From: Candidatus Saccharimonadota bacterium
Lineage (GTDB): Bacteria; Patescibacteriota; Saccharimonadia; Saccharimonadales; Saccharimonadaceae
Direction: 5' to 3'
Assembly (NCBI GenBank): GCA_030527565.1
Contig: JAUNAO010000012.1
Coordinates: forward strand, 1-15,076
DNA length: 15,076 nucleotides
Part shown: positions 1 through 7,022 of the stretch, in pieces
Layout of the letters: each line of letters starts with the position of its first letter
Position numbering within the stretch: position 1 is the first letter of the stretch
Translations under genes and position numbers: made by a program
Notes under the pieces: model-generated
What the model was told of the DNA's origin: nothing
What the model saw: the letters and a program-made list of their open reading frames with translations, nothing else
Database searches by the model: none

Positions 1-427
1 TTATCGCTTCGCTGATTTTGCCAGAGTAATCCGTTAAGAGAATATGAAAATGTAAAGCTCCGTCTGCGTGGCGCTCTGGAATAGCAATATATTTAAAGTT
101 GCCATTTCGTTTTTGCTGATTTTTAAGCCAGTTAGACATCTGCCGGCGTTTTTCTTCTATATCATATCTGTTATCACGGAAAGTAAAAGTCGCGAAAATA
201 GCGAACTCGTTACAGAGAATATAATCTCTGATTCGTTTTTTGGTGCGACGAACTGAACGCTCTAGAGGAGTTTCTTCTTCAAATTCGGCTTCTTCTTTAG
301 CGTCGTCTTTTTCAAAAATACTTCCGCGTAACTCAACTGAAAAATCTTTCAAAATAGGCTCGTCTGGAATATAGACGCTGATTAAATCCGAATAGATAGT
401 GGCTTGCGCCCTAACTAAAGTCGTCAT
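1..427 (-). CDS. HUH-endonuclease replication/mobilization initiator, N-terminal part (cut by window edge)
   Basis: An open frame starts at ATG 427 and runs 142 codons without a stop to the left edge, so the C-terminus is missing. Residues 78-83 (FATFTF) match the beta-strand motif I of rolling-circle Rep proteins. Residues 117-130 read PERHADGALHFHIL, where H126-F127-H128 is the metal-binding HUH motif and E118 is a plausible extra ligand. The catalytic tyrosine would lie beyond the window. Residues 40-55 are acidic and 60-67 basic. Known HUH proteins nick one DNA strand at a hairpin origin to start rolling-circle replication, transfer or transposition. The best resemblance, from memory, is to the ORF2/G2P-like Rep group of small plasmids and ssDNA phages. 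The start follows a G-rich stretch (AGGGGG) and lies 14 bases below a perfect inverted repeat, which fits a Rep gene next to its origin. A relaxase or a phage-derived remnant is possible. Confidence 0.7.
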   Translation of the reverse strand, partial: MTTLVRAQATIYSDLISVYIPDEPILKDFSVELRGSIFEKDDAKEEAEFEEETPLERSVRRTKKRIRDYILCNEFAIFATFTFRDNRYDIEEKRRQMSNWLKNQQKRNGNFKYIAIPERHADGALHFHILLTDYSGKISEAI

Positions 428-440
428 ACTGACCCCCTAT

Positions 441-468
441 GTGTCCTGTATATCAAGTTACAGGACAC
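441..468. repeat. Perfect 10-bp inverted repeat (candidate Rep site or operator)
   Basis: Arms GTGTCCTGTA (441-450) and TACAGGACAC (459-468) are perfect inverted copies separated by 8 bases. The repeat sits 13 bp upstream of the HUH gene start. No T-run follows in either direction, so it does not look like a terminator. Its position suits a nicking-site cruciform or an operator for the rep gene; no experimental nick-site consensus could be recognised. Confidence 0.6.
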
Positions 469-476
469 AGCGTGCT

Positions 477-563
477 TCTCCGCATAGTGCGCGACGCGGC
501 CGGTGCCTGGTCGCCTTGCTTGGTGGCGAGCCGGCGACCGCACCGGCGGTCGCGCTACGGAGA
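477..563. repeat. Large GC-rich imperfect palindrome
   Basis: Four nested arm pairs fold into one long hairpin: TCTCCG (477-482) with CGGAGA (558-563), GCGCGAC (489-495) with GTCGCGC (549-555), CCGGTGC (500-506) with GCACCGG (540-546), and GGTCGCC (509-515) with GGCGACC (533-539). The arms are separated by bulges of up to six bases, and a 17-base apical loop remains. The stretch is strikingly GC-rich compared with the AT-rich DNA on its right. Such structures occur as single- or double-strand origins of rolling-circle replicons and at ends of HUH transposons; which applies here is inference. Confidence 0.65.
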
Positions 564-593
564 TACAGAATAGTTCCATAAAAGGAATCTCCG
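558..593. repeat. Third inverted repeat, overlapping the large palindrome
   Basis: CGGAGAT (558-564) pairs with ATCTCCG (587-593), and a smaller TTCC/GGAA pair (574-577, 584-587) lies inside. The 558-563 arm is also the right arm of the larger palindrome, so the two hairpins are mutually exclusive. Confidence 0.5.
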
Positions 594-898
594 TTTAAGG
601 TTAGTGGTAATGTAGATTTAATTTAAGAAATTTATTGTATAAGAATTTATTTATATATAATTTATCTGACACGATTCTGTTTGACTATGCTGAACTTTAA
701 TACCTTTCGTTTGGTACGCTTTTCACTAACCTTTTTCTTTCGGCTTTATTTTTATCTTTTTAGCCTTTTTATGCGGCGCGGTTTTATGACCGTAAATGGG
801 TGTCAGTCTTTTAATATACTAGAATCTACTTATGATTATATCTTATTTTTAGAAAAATAGCAATACTGATTATTTTTGGCTGGCGGTGTTGTGTGATA
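594..898. other. AT-rich intergenic stretch, no supported gene
   Basis: This stretch lies between the palindrome cluster and the NERD gene promoter. It is AT-rich with many short T runs. On the minus strand a short lysine-rich frame ends at a TAG (728-726) but has no ATG, GTG or TTG start after the upstream in-frame stop, so no gene is called. No tRNA, CRISPR or clear terminator was seen. Confidence 0.5.
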
Positions 899-927
899 AT
901 GACAAAATAGATGTTTTATTGTATAAT
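899..927 (+). promoter_or_regulatory. Sigma70-type promoter of the NERD gene, predicted leaderless
   Basis: A -35 box ATGACA (899-904), a 17-bp spacer and a perfect -10 TATAAT (922-927) precede the ATG at 935 by only seven bases. Transcription would begin at about 933-935, that is at or next to the start codon. No Shine-Dalgarno is present. A second overlapping TATAAT lies at 927-932. Confidence 0.7.
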
Positions 928-934
928 ATAATCT

Positions 935-1627
935 ATGTTAGATTTTGTAACTGCTTTTATACAAGCTTTTGCTCCTATTGTTGCGTTGATTCTTTTTTGT
1001 TTGCCAATAATTGCTATCTGGCGCGCATATAAAAATTCTGACCAATACAAAAATCCGAAAGAATATAGGACAAAGGGTTCAACTGGTGAAAGACTTGCTT
1101 ATCTACAATTAGTCAATGATTACGGCGTGCCGGAAAAACAAATTTTGCGAAATGTTTATATTCCTACAAAAAGAGGAACTACCGAAATTGATTTGCTAGT
1201 AATATCCAAAAAAGGGATTTTGATTTTTGAGTGTAAAAATTATTCTGGCAATGTTTACGGGGACGGCAATCGTGATAAATGGATTCAGTATCTCGGTAAT
1301 ACGAAAAATTATTTTTTAAGCCCGGTAGTCCAGAATAAATATCACGTAGCACAATTAAAAGAGTATTTTAAAGATATAAAGGATTTGCCAGTAATTCCCT
1401 TTGTAGTAACGACTGGAAATGCGAACTGGAAACTAAAAAATATAAAGCCGGAAGATAACGTAATGTATTGGACTGGGGTGAGGTTTGGCGACGTTTATAA
1501 TTCGCTTGAGGATTCGGCGATTATGAAAGCCAATATAAATAAAATCTACGGAGCATTAAAGAAGTTTGAAAGACCAGATGAGGAAGTCAAAAAGGCACAT
1601 ATAGAATCTTTAAAGCGTCATAAATAA
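935..1627 (+). CDS. Membrane-anchored NERD-domain nuclease-like protein
   Basis: The 230-residue product starts with a hydrophobic helix (about residues 4-28), followed by a NERD (nuclease-related) domain at about 48-145. Visible motifs are GERL (51-54), EID (84-86), the core E99-C100-K101 within FECKNYSG, W116 and a downstream Q133. These correspond to the PD-(D/E)xK-like nuclease fold to which NERD domains are assigned; the substrate of most family members is unknown. The tail (about 210-230) is charged. The N-terminal helix suggests attachment to the cytoplasmic membrane with the nuclease domain inside. It is a single-gene unit with its own promoter and a weak terminator, lying next to the HUH gene and palindromes. 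A role in DNA uptake, turnover or defence against foreign DNA is possible but only inferred. Confidence 0.85.
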   Translation: MLDFVTAFIQAFAPIVALILFCLPIIAIWRAYKNSDQYKNPKEYRTKGSTGERLAYLQLVNDYGVPEKQILRNVYIPTKRGTTEIDLLVISKKGILIFECKNYSGNVYGDGNRDKWIQYLGNTKNYFLSPVVQNKYHVAQLKEYFKDIKDLPVIPFVVTTGNANWKLKNIKPEDNVMYWTGVRFGDVYNSLEDSAIMKANINKIYGALKKFERPDEEVKKAHIESLKRHK

Positions 1628-1673
1628 ATCTCGGCGAGATGTTGGAGAACTAGAAAGTTTTCCTGAAACACGT

Positions 1674-1696
1674 TGGCTTTGGGGAGCCATTTTTTT
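1674..1696 (+). terminator. Weak intrinsic terminator after the NERD gene
   Basis: A 5-bp stem TGGCT/AGCCA (1674-1678, 1685-1689) with a 6-base loop is followed by seven T. The stem is short, so efficiency is uncertain. Confidence 0.5.
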
Positions 1697-1710
1697 GACA
1701 AAAAATCATC

Positions 1711-1750
1711 AAAAAGCAGACTCGGTCTCGCTTCGCTCGGGGCGAGTCTG
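1711..1750 (-). terminator. Intrinsic terminator of the ATPase-membrane protein-carboxypeptidase operon
   Basis: On the minus strand, arms CAGACTCG and CGAGTCTG (plus 1743-1750 and 1717-1724) form a perfect 8-bp stem followed by C and five T. It lies about 30 bases after the carboxypeptidase stop. The sequence GGGGAGCCA occurs both here (1755-1763) and in the facing terminator (1681-1689). Confidence 0.7.
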
Positions 1751-1780
1751 GCCGGGGGAGCCAGTAAAAGTCCCTAACGA

Positions 1781-2848
1781 TTAGCCGACTACCTCCTCAA
1801 CCAAGTTAATCTTCCGATTACCAAAATCAATCCGCATTTTCTGCCCGTATGGGAGGATGAGGCGTGGGGCGGCGTGGCCAAAGTTTAGGTTGTAGACGAA
1901 TGGTAAATTATACTTCTCGGCGAAGCGAGCGAGAATCGCCTTATATTCATCATAATAAACTTCGTCTTGTGGCTTGCCGGCGATAATCGCAACAACCTCG
2001 TCGAAAACGCCGCGATTTTCTAGCGCCATTAGCATTTTTTCGTATTTTTCCGGAGTTGGGCGCTCTTCACTCGTCTCGACAAACAAAATCTTCCCTTTCC
2101 ACTCTTCGCGTTCTGGAAAAATTGGAAACTTCTCGAAAACTTCTTTTTGTTCTTCGTAGCGGCCATATTCTAACATTTCGTAAAGGCTCTCTAAACAACC
2201 GCCGAGCAATTCCCCTTCGATAGTTCCCTCGCCGAAGAACTCGAAGCCATGGGTTTCTTCATTCTCGACGCGCGGGACGCCGAGCTGGTCCTCGCCGAAA
2301 CTCGTCCTCTCGCTGTACCAAACTGGGCTAATCGTAACTTCCTTCCCTTCGGTAGGTTCAAATAATTCATAAATCCATTCTTTCGTATACGGCAAAATTT
2401 CTGGACCAAGTTCAGCAAGATCCGCAAAAAGTGATGGGCCGTAATAGGTCTTTAGGCCTAATTTATAAAACATCAAATGGTTGGTTGTTGTATCCGAGAA
2501 ACCAATGAAAATCTTCGGATTTTCCGCGACGAGCTGTTTAAACTCGTCGTTCATTAAATATGGCAAAGTTCGGAAGGTATCATCGCCGCCAATTACCGTC
2601 CAAACCGCCTTAGCACTTTTATCTTTGAAGGCCTGAACTAAATCTGCGGCGCGAGCCTCGGGATGCGCTTTAAGGTATTCCATTCCCTTTTTCGCGTTGT
2701 CCATATAAACAAAATCGAGACCGAGCTCATTTAAGCGGCGTTCGAGCAAATCTAATTCATGTTTTGCAAACGGTTCGCCTAAAATTCCACTCGAAAGTGA
2801 AACGATTGCGATTTTGTCACCTGGTTGTAATCTTTGTGGTTTATTCAT
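1781..2848 (-). CDS. LD-carboxypeptidase / MccF-like peptidase, family S66
   Basis: The 355-residue protein matches family S66 over its full length. The catalytic triad is visible: nucleophile S118 in GFSDTT, E220 in GGCLESL and H325 in NFGHAAPR. Family members remove the terminal D-alanine from tetrapeptides during murein recycling (LdcA) or cleave microcin C-type peptide-nucleotides (MccF). There is no signal peptide, so it should act in the cytoplasm. The ATG at 2848 is chosen because GAGGAG lies seven bases upstream; a longer frame would need a TTG at 2863 inside that ribosome binding site. The start overlaps the end of the upstream gene by eight bases, indicating translational coupling. 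LdcA versus MccF function cannot be decided from sequence alone. Confidence 0.9.
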   Translation of the reverse strand: MNKPQRLQPGDKIAIVSLSSGILGEPFAKHELDLLERRLNELGLDFVYMDNAKKGMEYLKAHPEARAADLVQAFKDKSAKAVWTVIGGDDTFRTLPYLMNDEFKQLVAENPKIFIGFSDTTTNHLMFYKLGLKTYYGPSLFADLAELGPEILPYTKEWIYELFEPTEGKEVTISPVWYSERTSFGEDQLGVPRVENEETHGFEFFGEGTIEGELLGGCLESLYEMLEYGRYEEQKEVFEKFPIFPEREEWKGKILFVETSEERPTPEKYEKMLMALENRGVFDEVVAIIAGKPQDEVYYDEYKAILARFAEKYNLPFVYNLNFGHAAPRLILPYGQKMRIDFGNRKINLVEEVVG

Positions 2849-3374
2849 TTTCTTTCTCCTCAATTAAAGCAATTTTCTCGTTCGGCACAAATTCTATTTT
2901 CATTTTAACAAACGAACGGTAACGGAATTTTTTAATTCTTAGATCCTGTTTTCTGAACGCAACGATACTAACCGCTTCCCAAATAAATACACAAGCGATA
3001 ACGTCGAGCAAAGTCGGCCAAAGCATTTCTTTAATAGAAAGCGAGATCACAAGAATCGTAACGCCAACCATTAACAACAGCAGGGCAAGGAGCGTATATC
3101 TCAATAATTCCCACTTCGCCGCGAAAATTTTATCGGTATAATAATCCTTAATCGCCATCGCGTAAGTTTCCTTTTCGTCGTCCTCGATTGCATCACTATA
3201 AATGCGAAGGCGTAAACGTTTGCCTGGCAAAAATCTTTCGGCGCTATTTTCTAAAAACGAGGCGGTTTCCGAGCTGATAACCGGAGTTTCGTGCGACGAA
3301 AAACGCGAAAGAAATCCATGGTCGTCTCTTAAAACCATATTGATAATTGCTTCTTCTTTTACTTTTCGCTTCAT
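2841..3374 (-). CDS. Two-helix membrane protein, middle gene of the ATPase operon
   Basis: This 177-residue protein has a soluble N-terminal part (1-88), two predicted membrane helices (about 91-113 and 117-140) and a basic cytoplasmic-type C-terminal part. The second helix ends with the motif F-I-W-E-A-V (130-135). I recall similar two-helix proteins with a WEAV motif in Firmicutes but know no function or name. Its ATG overlaps the ATPase stop as ATGA, with a strong GGAGGA four to five bases upstream, so it is translated together with the ATPase. Fixed linkage would suggest a role as accessory or regulatory subunit, but this is inference from the neighbourhood. Confidence 0.8.
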   Translation of the reverse strand: MKRKVKEEAIINMVLRDDHGFLSRFSSHETPVISSETASFLENSAERFLPGKRLRLRIYSDAIEDDEKETYAMAIKDYYTDKIFAAKWELLRYTLLALLLLMVGVTILVISLSIKEMLWPTLLDVIACVFIWEAVSIVAFRKQDLRIKKFRYRSFVKMKIEFVPNEKIALIEEKENE

Positions 3375-6004
3375 ATTTCCTCCTTATTTTTTGGCGTGAA
3401 GGCGACTTTTTTGTAAATTTCCATTGCTATGAGTGGCAAAATCGCGAGACCGAATAGAATTGCGAGGTCAGTGAATGGGATTGGTGCGGTTTGAAGGAAT
3501 TGCGCGAGGAATGGAACTTCCATGACGATGATTTGCAGAATAATTGATACGATGACACCCCAAGCAATAAGCCAGTTGCTACTAATCGGAACCTTGAAGG
3601 CGGAGCGATGTTCGCTGCGACAAGTGAAGACATGGATGTTTTGGATGAAGACCATGAGCGCCATAATATAGCCGCGGGCGATACCGACATCTAGTTTTAG
3701 AACATTCAATAAGAAAACCCAGGTCCCGAAAACGAGTGCGCCGATAATTGCGCCGGAAACCGCAATCTCTTTAATAAGAGCCTTGTTAAAGATCGACTCT
3801 TTCGGGTTGCGTGGTTTTTCTTTTAAAATACCCGGTTCGGCTTTTTCAAATGAAAGTGCAAAATCTTGGATCCCGTCCGTTACGACATTGATCCAAAGTA
3901 GCTGGATTGCGACGAGCGGCATAGGGAGATCAACTGCGATGGCAAAACAGAAGAATGTCACCTCAGCAAGACCGCAAGAAATTAAGAATAGAATAATTTT
4001 GCGGATATTCGCATAAGCAACGCGACCCTCTTTAATACCCGCGACGATCGAGCGAAAATTATCGTCAATAATAATCATGTCCGCAGTTTCGCGTGCAATG
4101 TCGGTTCCGCTACCCATCGCGATACCGATGTTCGCGGTTTTTAGAGCCGGCGCGTCATTCACGCCATCGCCGGTCACGGCGACAAATTCGCCTTGGCGTT
4201 TCAATGATTCGACAATTTCAAGTTTTTGATGTGGCGTTACGCGCGCAAAAATTAGTTTTTTCTTAATGAATTTATCAAAGGATTCTTCCCCTTTTTTGAA
4301 TGCCGCGTCGACTTCGTTGCCGGTTGCAACTTCGTCATAATTTTTCGCGAGTTTAAGATCTTTTGCGATACTAAAAGCGGTCAGAGGATGGTCGCCAGTA
4401 ATCATGAGGACCTTAATTCCAGCAGTTTTACATTCTGCGATTGAACTTTTTGCTTCTTCACGGATTGGGTCGATAAATCCAACTAGACCCATAAAAGTAA
4501 GTTTTTTAATATCACTAACTGTATAATTTTTCTTTTTCTCAACTGCACCTCGCGCAAGCGCAATGACGCGATAGCCGTCTTTCGCGAGTTTCTCGTTTTG
4601 TTTTTCGAGGATTTTCGACTCGGTTCCTGCCGAAATTAAATTAATATTTTTACAAAATGATTTTACAACTTCGAGCGAACCTTTAACCGTACAATAAGTC
4701 TTTCCATTTTCTTCATAAAAAACCGCAGAGAATTTATTTTCTGATTCGTACGGAATAGTTTCGAGAGTTTTAAGATTTTTTATGTCGGCATTAAGTTTTT
4801 TGCCCAATACTTTAAAAGCAACATCGATCGAATCGCCAACTGTTTTTTCTTCAGTGACAACCGCTTTGTTGTTTATCACGCCAAGCGTAGCAATTTCGGC
4901 TGCGAGTTTTAAGTTTCCGCCAGTTACTTTACCATTAAAATCAAAACCAGTGCCGGAAATATCATAAGAATCGCCATTTGGAAGTAAGATTTTCTTTGCG
5001 GTTTGTTCGTTGACGGTTAATGTACCGGTCTTATCCGAGGCAATTACGGTGCAAGAACCAAGCGATTCGGCCGATTTTAGTTTCCGGACGATGACATTTT
5101 CTTTTGCCATTTTGTTCGAGGCAATCGTTAAGGCCATCGTCAACGCAAGCGGAAGACCTTCCGGCATCGCGGAGACTGCGAGCGCGATGACCGAGAGGAA
5201 AATCGTATGAGTATCAGTTCCCTTTACGGCTAAGAGGATCGTAATAATAATTGCGACGCCGAGCACGAGAAGCGAAATTTGTTTTGAGAGTTTTTCAACG
5301 CGGAGTGTAAGGGGCGATTTTTCGTCTTCGGTTTTGTTAAGAGTGTCGGCGATTTTACCAATCTCAGTATCCAGCCCAATTTTAATAACGATTGCCTTCG
5401 CCCGACCGGTTGTTACCGTGGTGCCAGAAAAAAGAGTGTTGGTTTGTTCGGTAATTTGGGCGGAGTCTTTTTCGATTATGGCGGGATTTTTCGCGACGTG
5501 AACCGATTCGCCAGTTAAAATAGACTCATCAACTGTTAAATTATGTGATTCAATAAGGCGAAGGTCGGCTGGGATTTTGTCACCCGATTCTAAAACCACA
5601 AGATCGCCAAGCGTTAAATCTTCGGCATCAATTGAAACGACTTCGCCATTTCTAAGGACTTTGGTTTTTGCCTTAACGAGCGAAGCGAGCGCCTCAGCGG
5701 TATGATTCGCTTTGTTTTCCTGATATGTGCCCATGATAATATCAACTAAAACGATAAAGATAATCGCAATCCCGTCGATAATTTCACCAGCAAAAAAGGA
5801 TGCAGCGATCGCAACAAGAAGCAAAATGACCATCGGATCCTTAAATTCACTAAAGAAAATTTTAAAAACAGATTTCGGTTTCTTCTTTGGAAGCGTGTTT
5901 TTGCCGTATTTTTGGAGACGTTTTTTCGCCTCTTCACTACTTAAACCAGCCTTGCCAGTCTCTAACTCTTTTAAGATGGCTTCCGTAGTTTTTCGATAAT
6001 ACAT
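3371..6004 (-). CDS. P-type cation ATPase, P2 (Ca2+-transporting type)
   Basis: All P-type ATPase landmarks are present in 877 residues: actuator TGES (164-167), phosphorylation site D324 in DKTGT, nucleotide-binding KGS (441-443, in place of KGA), MITGDHP (534-540) and hinge TGDGVNDAP (611-619). About ten membrane helices are expected. Ion-site residues resembling SERCA are E282 in PEGLP (helix 4), E681 in LAEV (helix 5) and N706/D710 in WINVVTDG (helix 6). These point to the P2 class, with Ca2+ as the likely substrate exported from the cytoplasm; Mn2+ or other ions cannot be excluded. It is the first gene of a three-gene operon. The ATG at 6004 lies six bases after an extended -10 box and lacks a ribosome binding site, so the mRNA may be leaderless. 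Confidence 0.93.
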   Translation of the reverse strand: MYYRKTTEAILKELETGKAGLSSEEAKKRLQKYGKNTLPKKKPKSVFKIFFSEFKDPMVILLLVAIAASFFAGEIIDGIAIIFIVLVDIIMGTYQENKANHTAEALASLVKAKTKVLRNGEVVSIDAEDLTLGDLVVLESGDKIPADLRLIESHNLTVDESILTGESVHVAKNPAIIEKDSAQITEQTNTLFSGTTVTTGRAKAIVIKIGLDTEIGKIADTLNKTEDEKSPLTLRVEKLSKQISLLVLGVAIIITILLAVKGTDTHTIFLSVIALAVSAMPEGLPLALTMALTIASNKMAKENVIVRKLKSAESLGSCTVIASDKTGTLTVNEQTAKKILLPNGDSYDISGTGFDFNGKVTGGNLKLAAEIATLGVINNKAVVTEEKTVGDSIDVAFKVLGKKLNADIKNLKTLETIPYESENKFSAVFYEENGKTYCTVKGSLEVVKSFCKNINLISAGTESKILEKQNEKLAKDGYRVIALARGAVEKKKNYTVSDIKKLTFMGLVGFIDPIREEAKSSIAECKTAGIKVLMITGDHPLTAFSIAKDLKLAKNYDEVATGNEVDAAFKKGEESFDKFIKKKLIFARVTPHQKLEIVESLKRQGEFVAVTGDGVNDAPALKTANIGIAMGSGTDIARETADMIIIDDNFRSIVAGIKEGRVAYANIRKIILFLISCGLAEVTFFCFAIAVDLPMPLVAIQLLWINVVTDGIQDFALSFEKAEPGILKEKPRNPKESIFNKALIKEIAVSGAIIGALVFGTWVFLLNVLKLDVGIARGYIMALMVFIQNIHVFTCRSEHRSAFKVPISSNWLIAWGVIVSIILQIIVMEVPFLAQFLQTAPIPFTDLAILFGLAILPLIAMEIYKKVAFTPKNKEEI

Positions 6005-6010
6005 ATGATT

Positions 6011-6019
6011 ATTATAGCA
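6011..6019 (-). promoter_or_regulatory. Extended -10 promoter of the ATPase operon, predicted leaderless
   Basis: On the minus strand TGCTATAAT (6019-6011) matches an extended -10 element. Only six bases (6010-6005) separate it from the ATG at 6004. No good -35 box is visible; the extended -10 may compensate. Confidence 0.65.
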
Positions 6020-6027
6020 TGGTTGTA

Positions 6028-6036
6028 TGATAAAAT
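6028..6036 (+). promoter_or_regulatory. Extended -10 promoter of the glycosyltransferase gene, predicted leaderless
   Basis: TGATAAAAT (6028-6036) is an extended -10-like element six bases before the ATG at 6043. AAGG at 6037-6040 could otherwise serve as a very close ribosome binding site, but it falls between the -10 box and the expected transcription start. A -35 box is not clear. Confidence 0.5.
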
Positions 6037-6042
6037 AAGGAT

Positions 6043-6984
6043 ATGAAAATTTCGATTATCATACCAGTGCACAACGCGGAAAAATATCTAGAAAGGTGTG
6101 TTTTGTCGGTTATGTCAGCGTTAGAAGCGGCTCGGCTGGTTGAAAAAACTAGCACTCGAGCAGAGATAGTGCTAGTGTTAAACGGCTCAACAGATAGATC
6201 AAAGGAAATTTGTAAAAAATTTGCGAAAAAATATCCATTAGCACTTAGGGTTATTGAGTGCCAAAAATCTAGCGCTGGTGCAGCGAGAAATCTTGGTGTT
6301 TTAGAGGCGAAAGGTGAATTTATTTGGTTTGTTGATGCGGATGATGCAGTCGCGGAAGATGCAGTGGTTGAACTTTTGAGAGCTGGGCGCGGAATGGATC
6401 TCGTGATGACGGGGGCAGAACGTATTTATCCTGATTATACGGATTATTTGTCGGCGGTTTTGCCTGGTAAGAACATGAAGAGTCGTTTCATCCGTTATGG
6501 ATCTGGGCCGTGGCAATTTCTGGTTCGGCGAAAATGGTGGGTCGAACAAGATTTTAAATTCCGCGAGGATATTATCCATGAAGATATGGAATTGATGTCT
6601 TCCCTGATACTTTATACTAAAAAATTTAATGCCGTCGATCGACCACTCTATTTTTATTACCAAAATCCGGATTCTGTCCTGCATCAAAAGAAATGGAATG
6701 AGCATGAATTTGATATTTTTCCGGCGCTCGAAGGATTATATCGGCGCTTTGAGAAAGCAGGGGCGGTAAAGAAACACCATGATGAGTTAGAATGGTTTTT
6801 TATTTGGAACCTACTAATTGATGCATCAATGAAACATTTTGCGAAATTTCCGGAAGGAAAAGCGGGATTTATGAAGAACCGAAAAATGCTCCGGAGATAT
6901 TTTCCGAAATGGCGAAGAAATAGGTTTTTGAAAGAAAAATCGTTAAAATTTAGGCTACGCTGTGATTTAAACTATTGGCGTTAA
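6043..6984 (+). CDS. Family 2 (GT-A) glycosyltransferase
   Basis: The 313-residue protein opens with the family 2 signature SIIIPVHNAEKYL (4-16). Next come LNGSTDRS (46-53, the donor-nucleotide loop), SAGAARNLG (77-85) and the metal-binding D98-A99-D100 motif. IIHEDMEL (177-184) supplies the E/D pair that usually acts as base in acceptor activation. The remaining C-terminal half is basic and lacks a clear membrane helix. Such enzymes transfer sugars from nucleotide donors to glycans of the cell envelope; the exact sugar and acceptor cannot be read from the sequence. It stands alone between a divergent promoter and a bidirectional terminator. Confidence 0.9.
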   Translation: MKISIIIPVHNAEKYLERCVLSVMSALEAARLVEKTSTRAEIVLVLNGSTDRSKEICKKFAKKYPLALRVIECQKSSAGAARNLGVLEAKGEFIWFVDADDAVAEDAVVELLRAGRGMDLVMTGAERIYPDYTDYLSAVLPGKNMKSRFIRYGSGPWQFLVRRKWWVEQDFKFREDIIHEDMELMSSLILYTKKFNAVDRPLYFYYQNPDSVLHQKKWNEHEFDIFPALEGLYRRFEKAGAVKKHHDELEWFFIWNLLIDASMKHFAKFPEGKAGFMKNRKMLRRYFPKWRRNRFLKEKSLKFRLRCDLNYWR

Positions 6985-7012
6985 AAAATCCGCGCCTTTC
7001 GACGCGGATTTT
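6985..7012. terminator. Bidirectional intrinsic terminator between glycosyltransferase and ANL ligase
   Basis: AAAATCCGCG (6985-6994) and CGCGGATTTT (7003-7012) form a 10-bp stem with an 8-base loop. The arm ends give T runs on both strands, and both flanking genes stop within 11 bases of it. Confidence 0.8.
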
Positions 7013-7022
7013 AATAAAGCAA

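Noticed and set aside
441..593. CRISPR array or integron site as explanation of the repeats
   Set aside because: The repeats are inverted, not regularly spaced direct repeats, and no cas or integrase gene is seen.
726..823. Lysine-rich short reading frame on the minus strand ending at TAG 728-726
   Set aside because: There is no ATG, GTG or TTG after the preceding in-frame stop and no ribosome binding site. It may be a remnant tail of a lost gene but cannot be supported.
2849..2863. Five-codon N-terminal extension of the LD-carboxypeptidase from a TTG
   Set aside because: The extension would be made from the ribosome binding site itself; ATG 2848 has ideal spacing and fits family starts.
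6301..6705. 134-codon frame antisense to the glycosyltransferase
   Set aside because: The sense frame has all family 2 motifs; the antisense product shows no domain.
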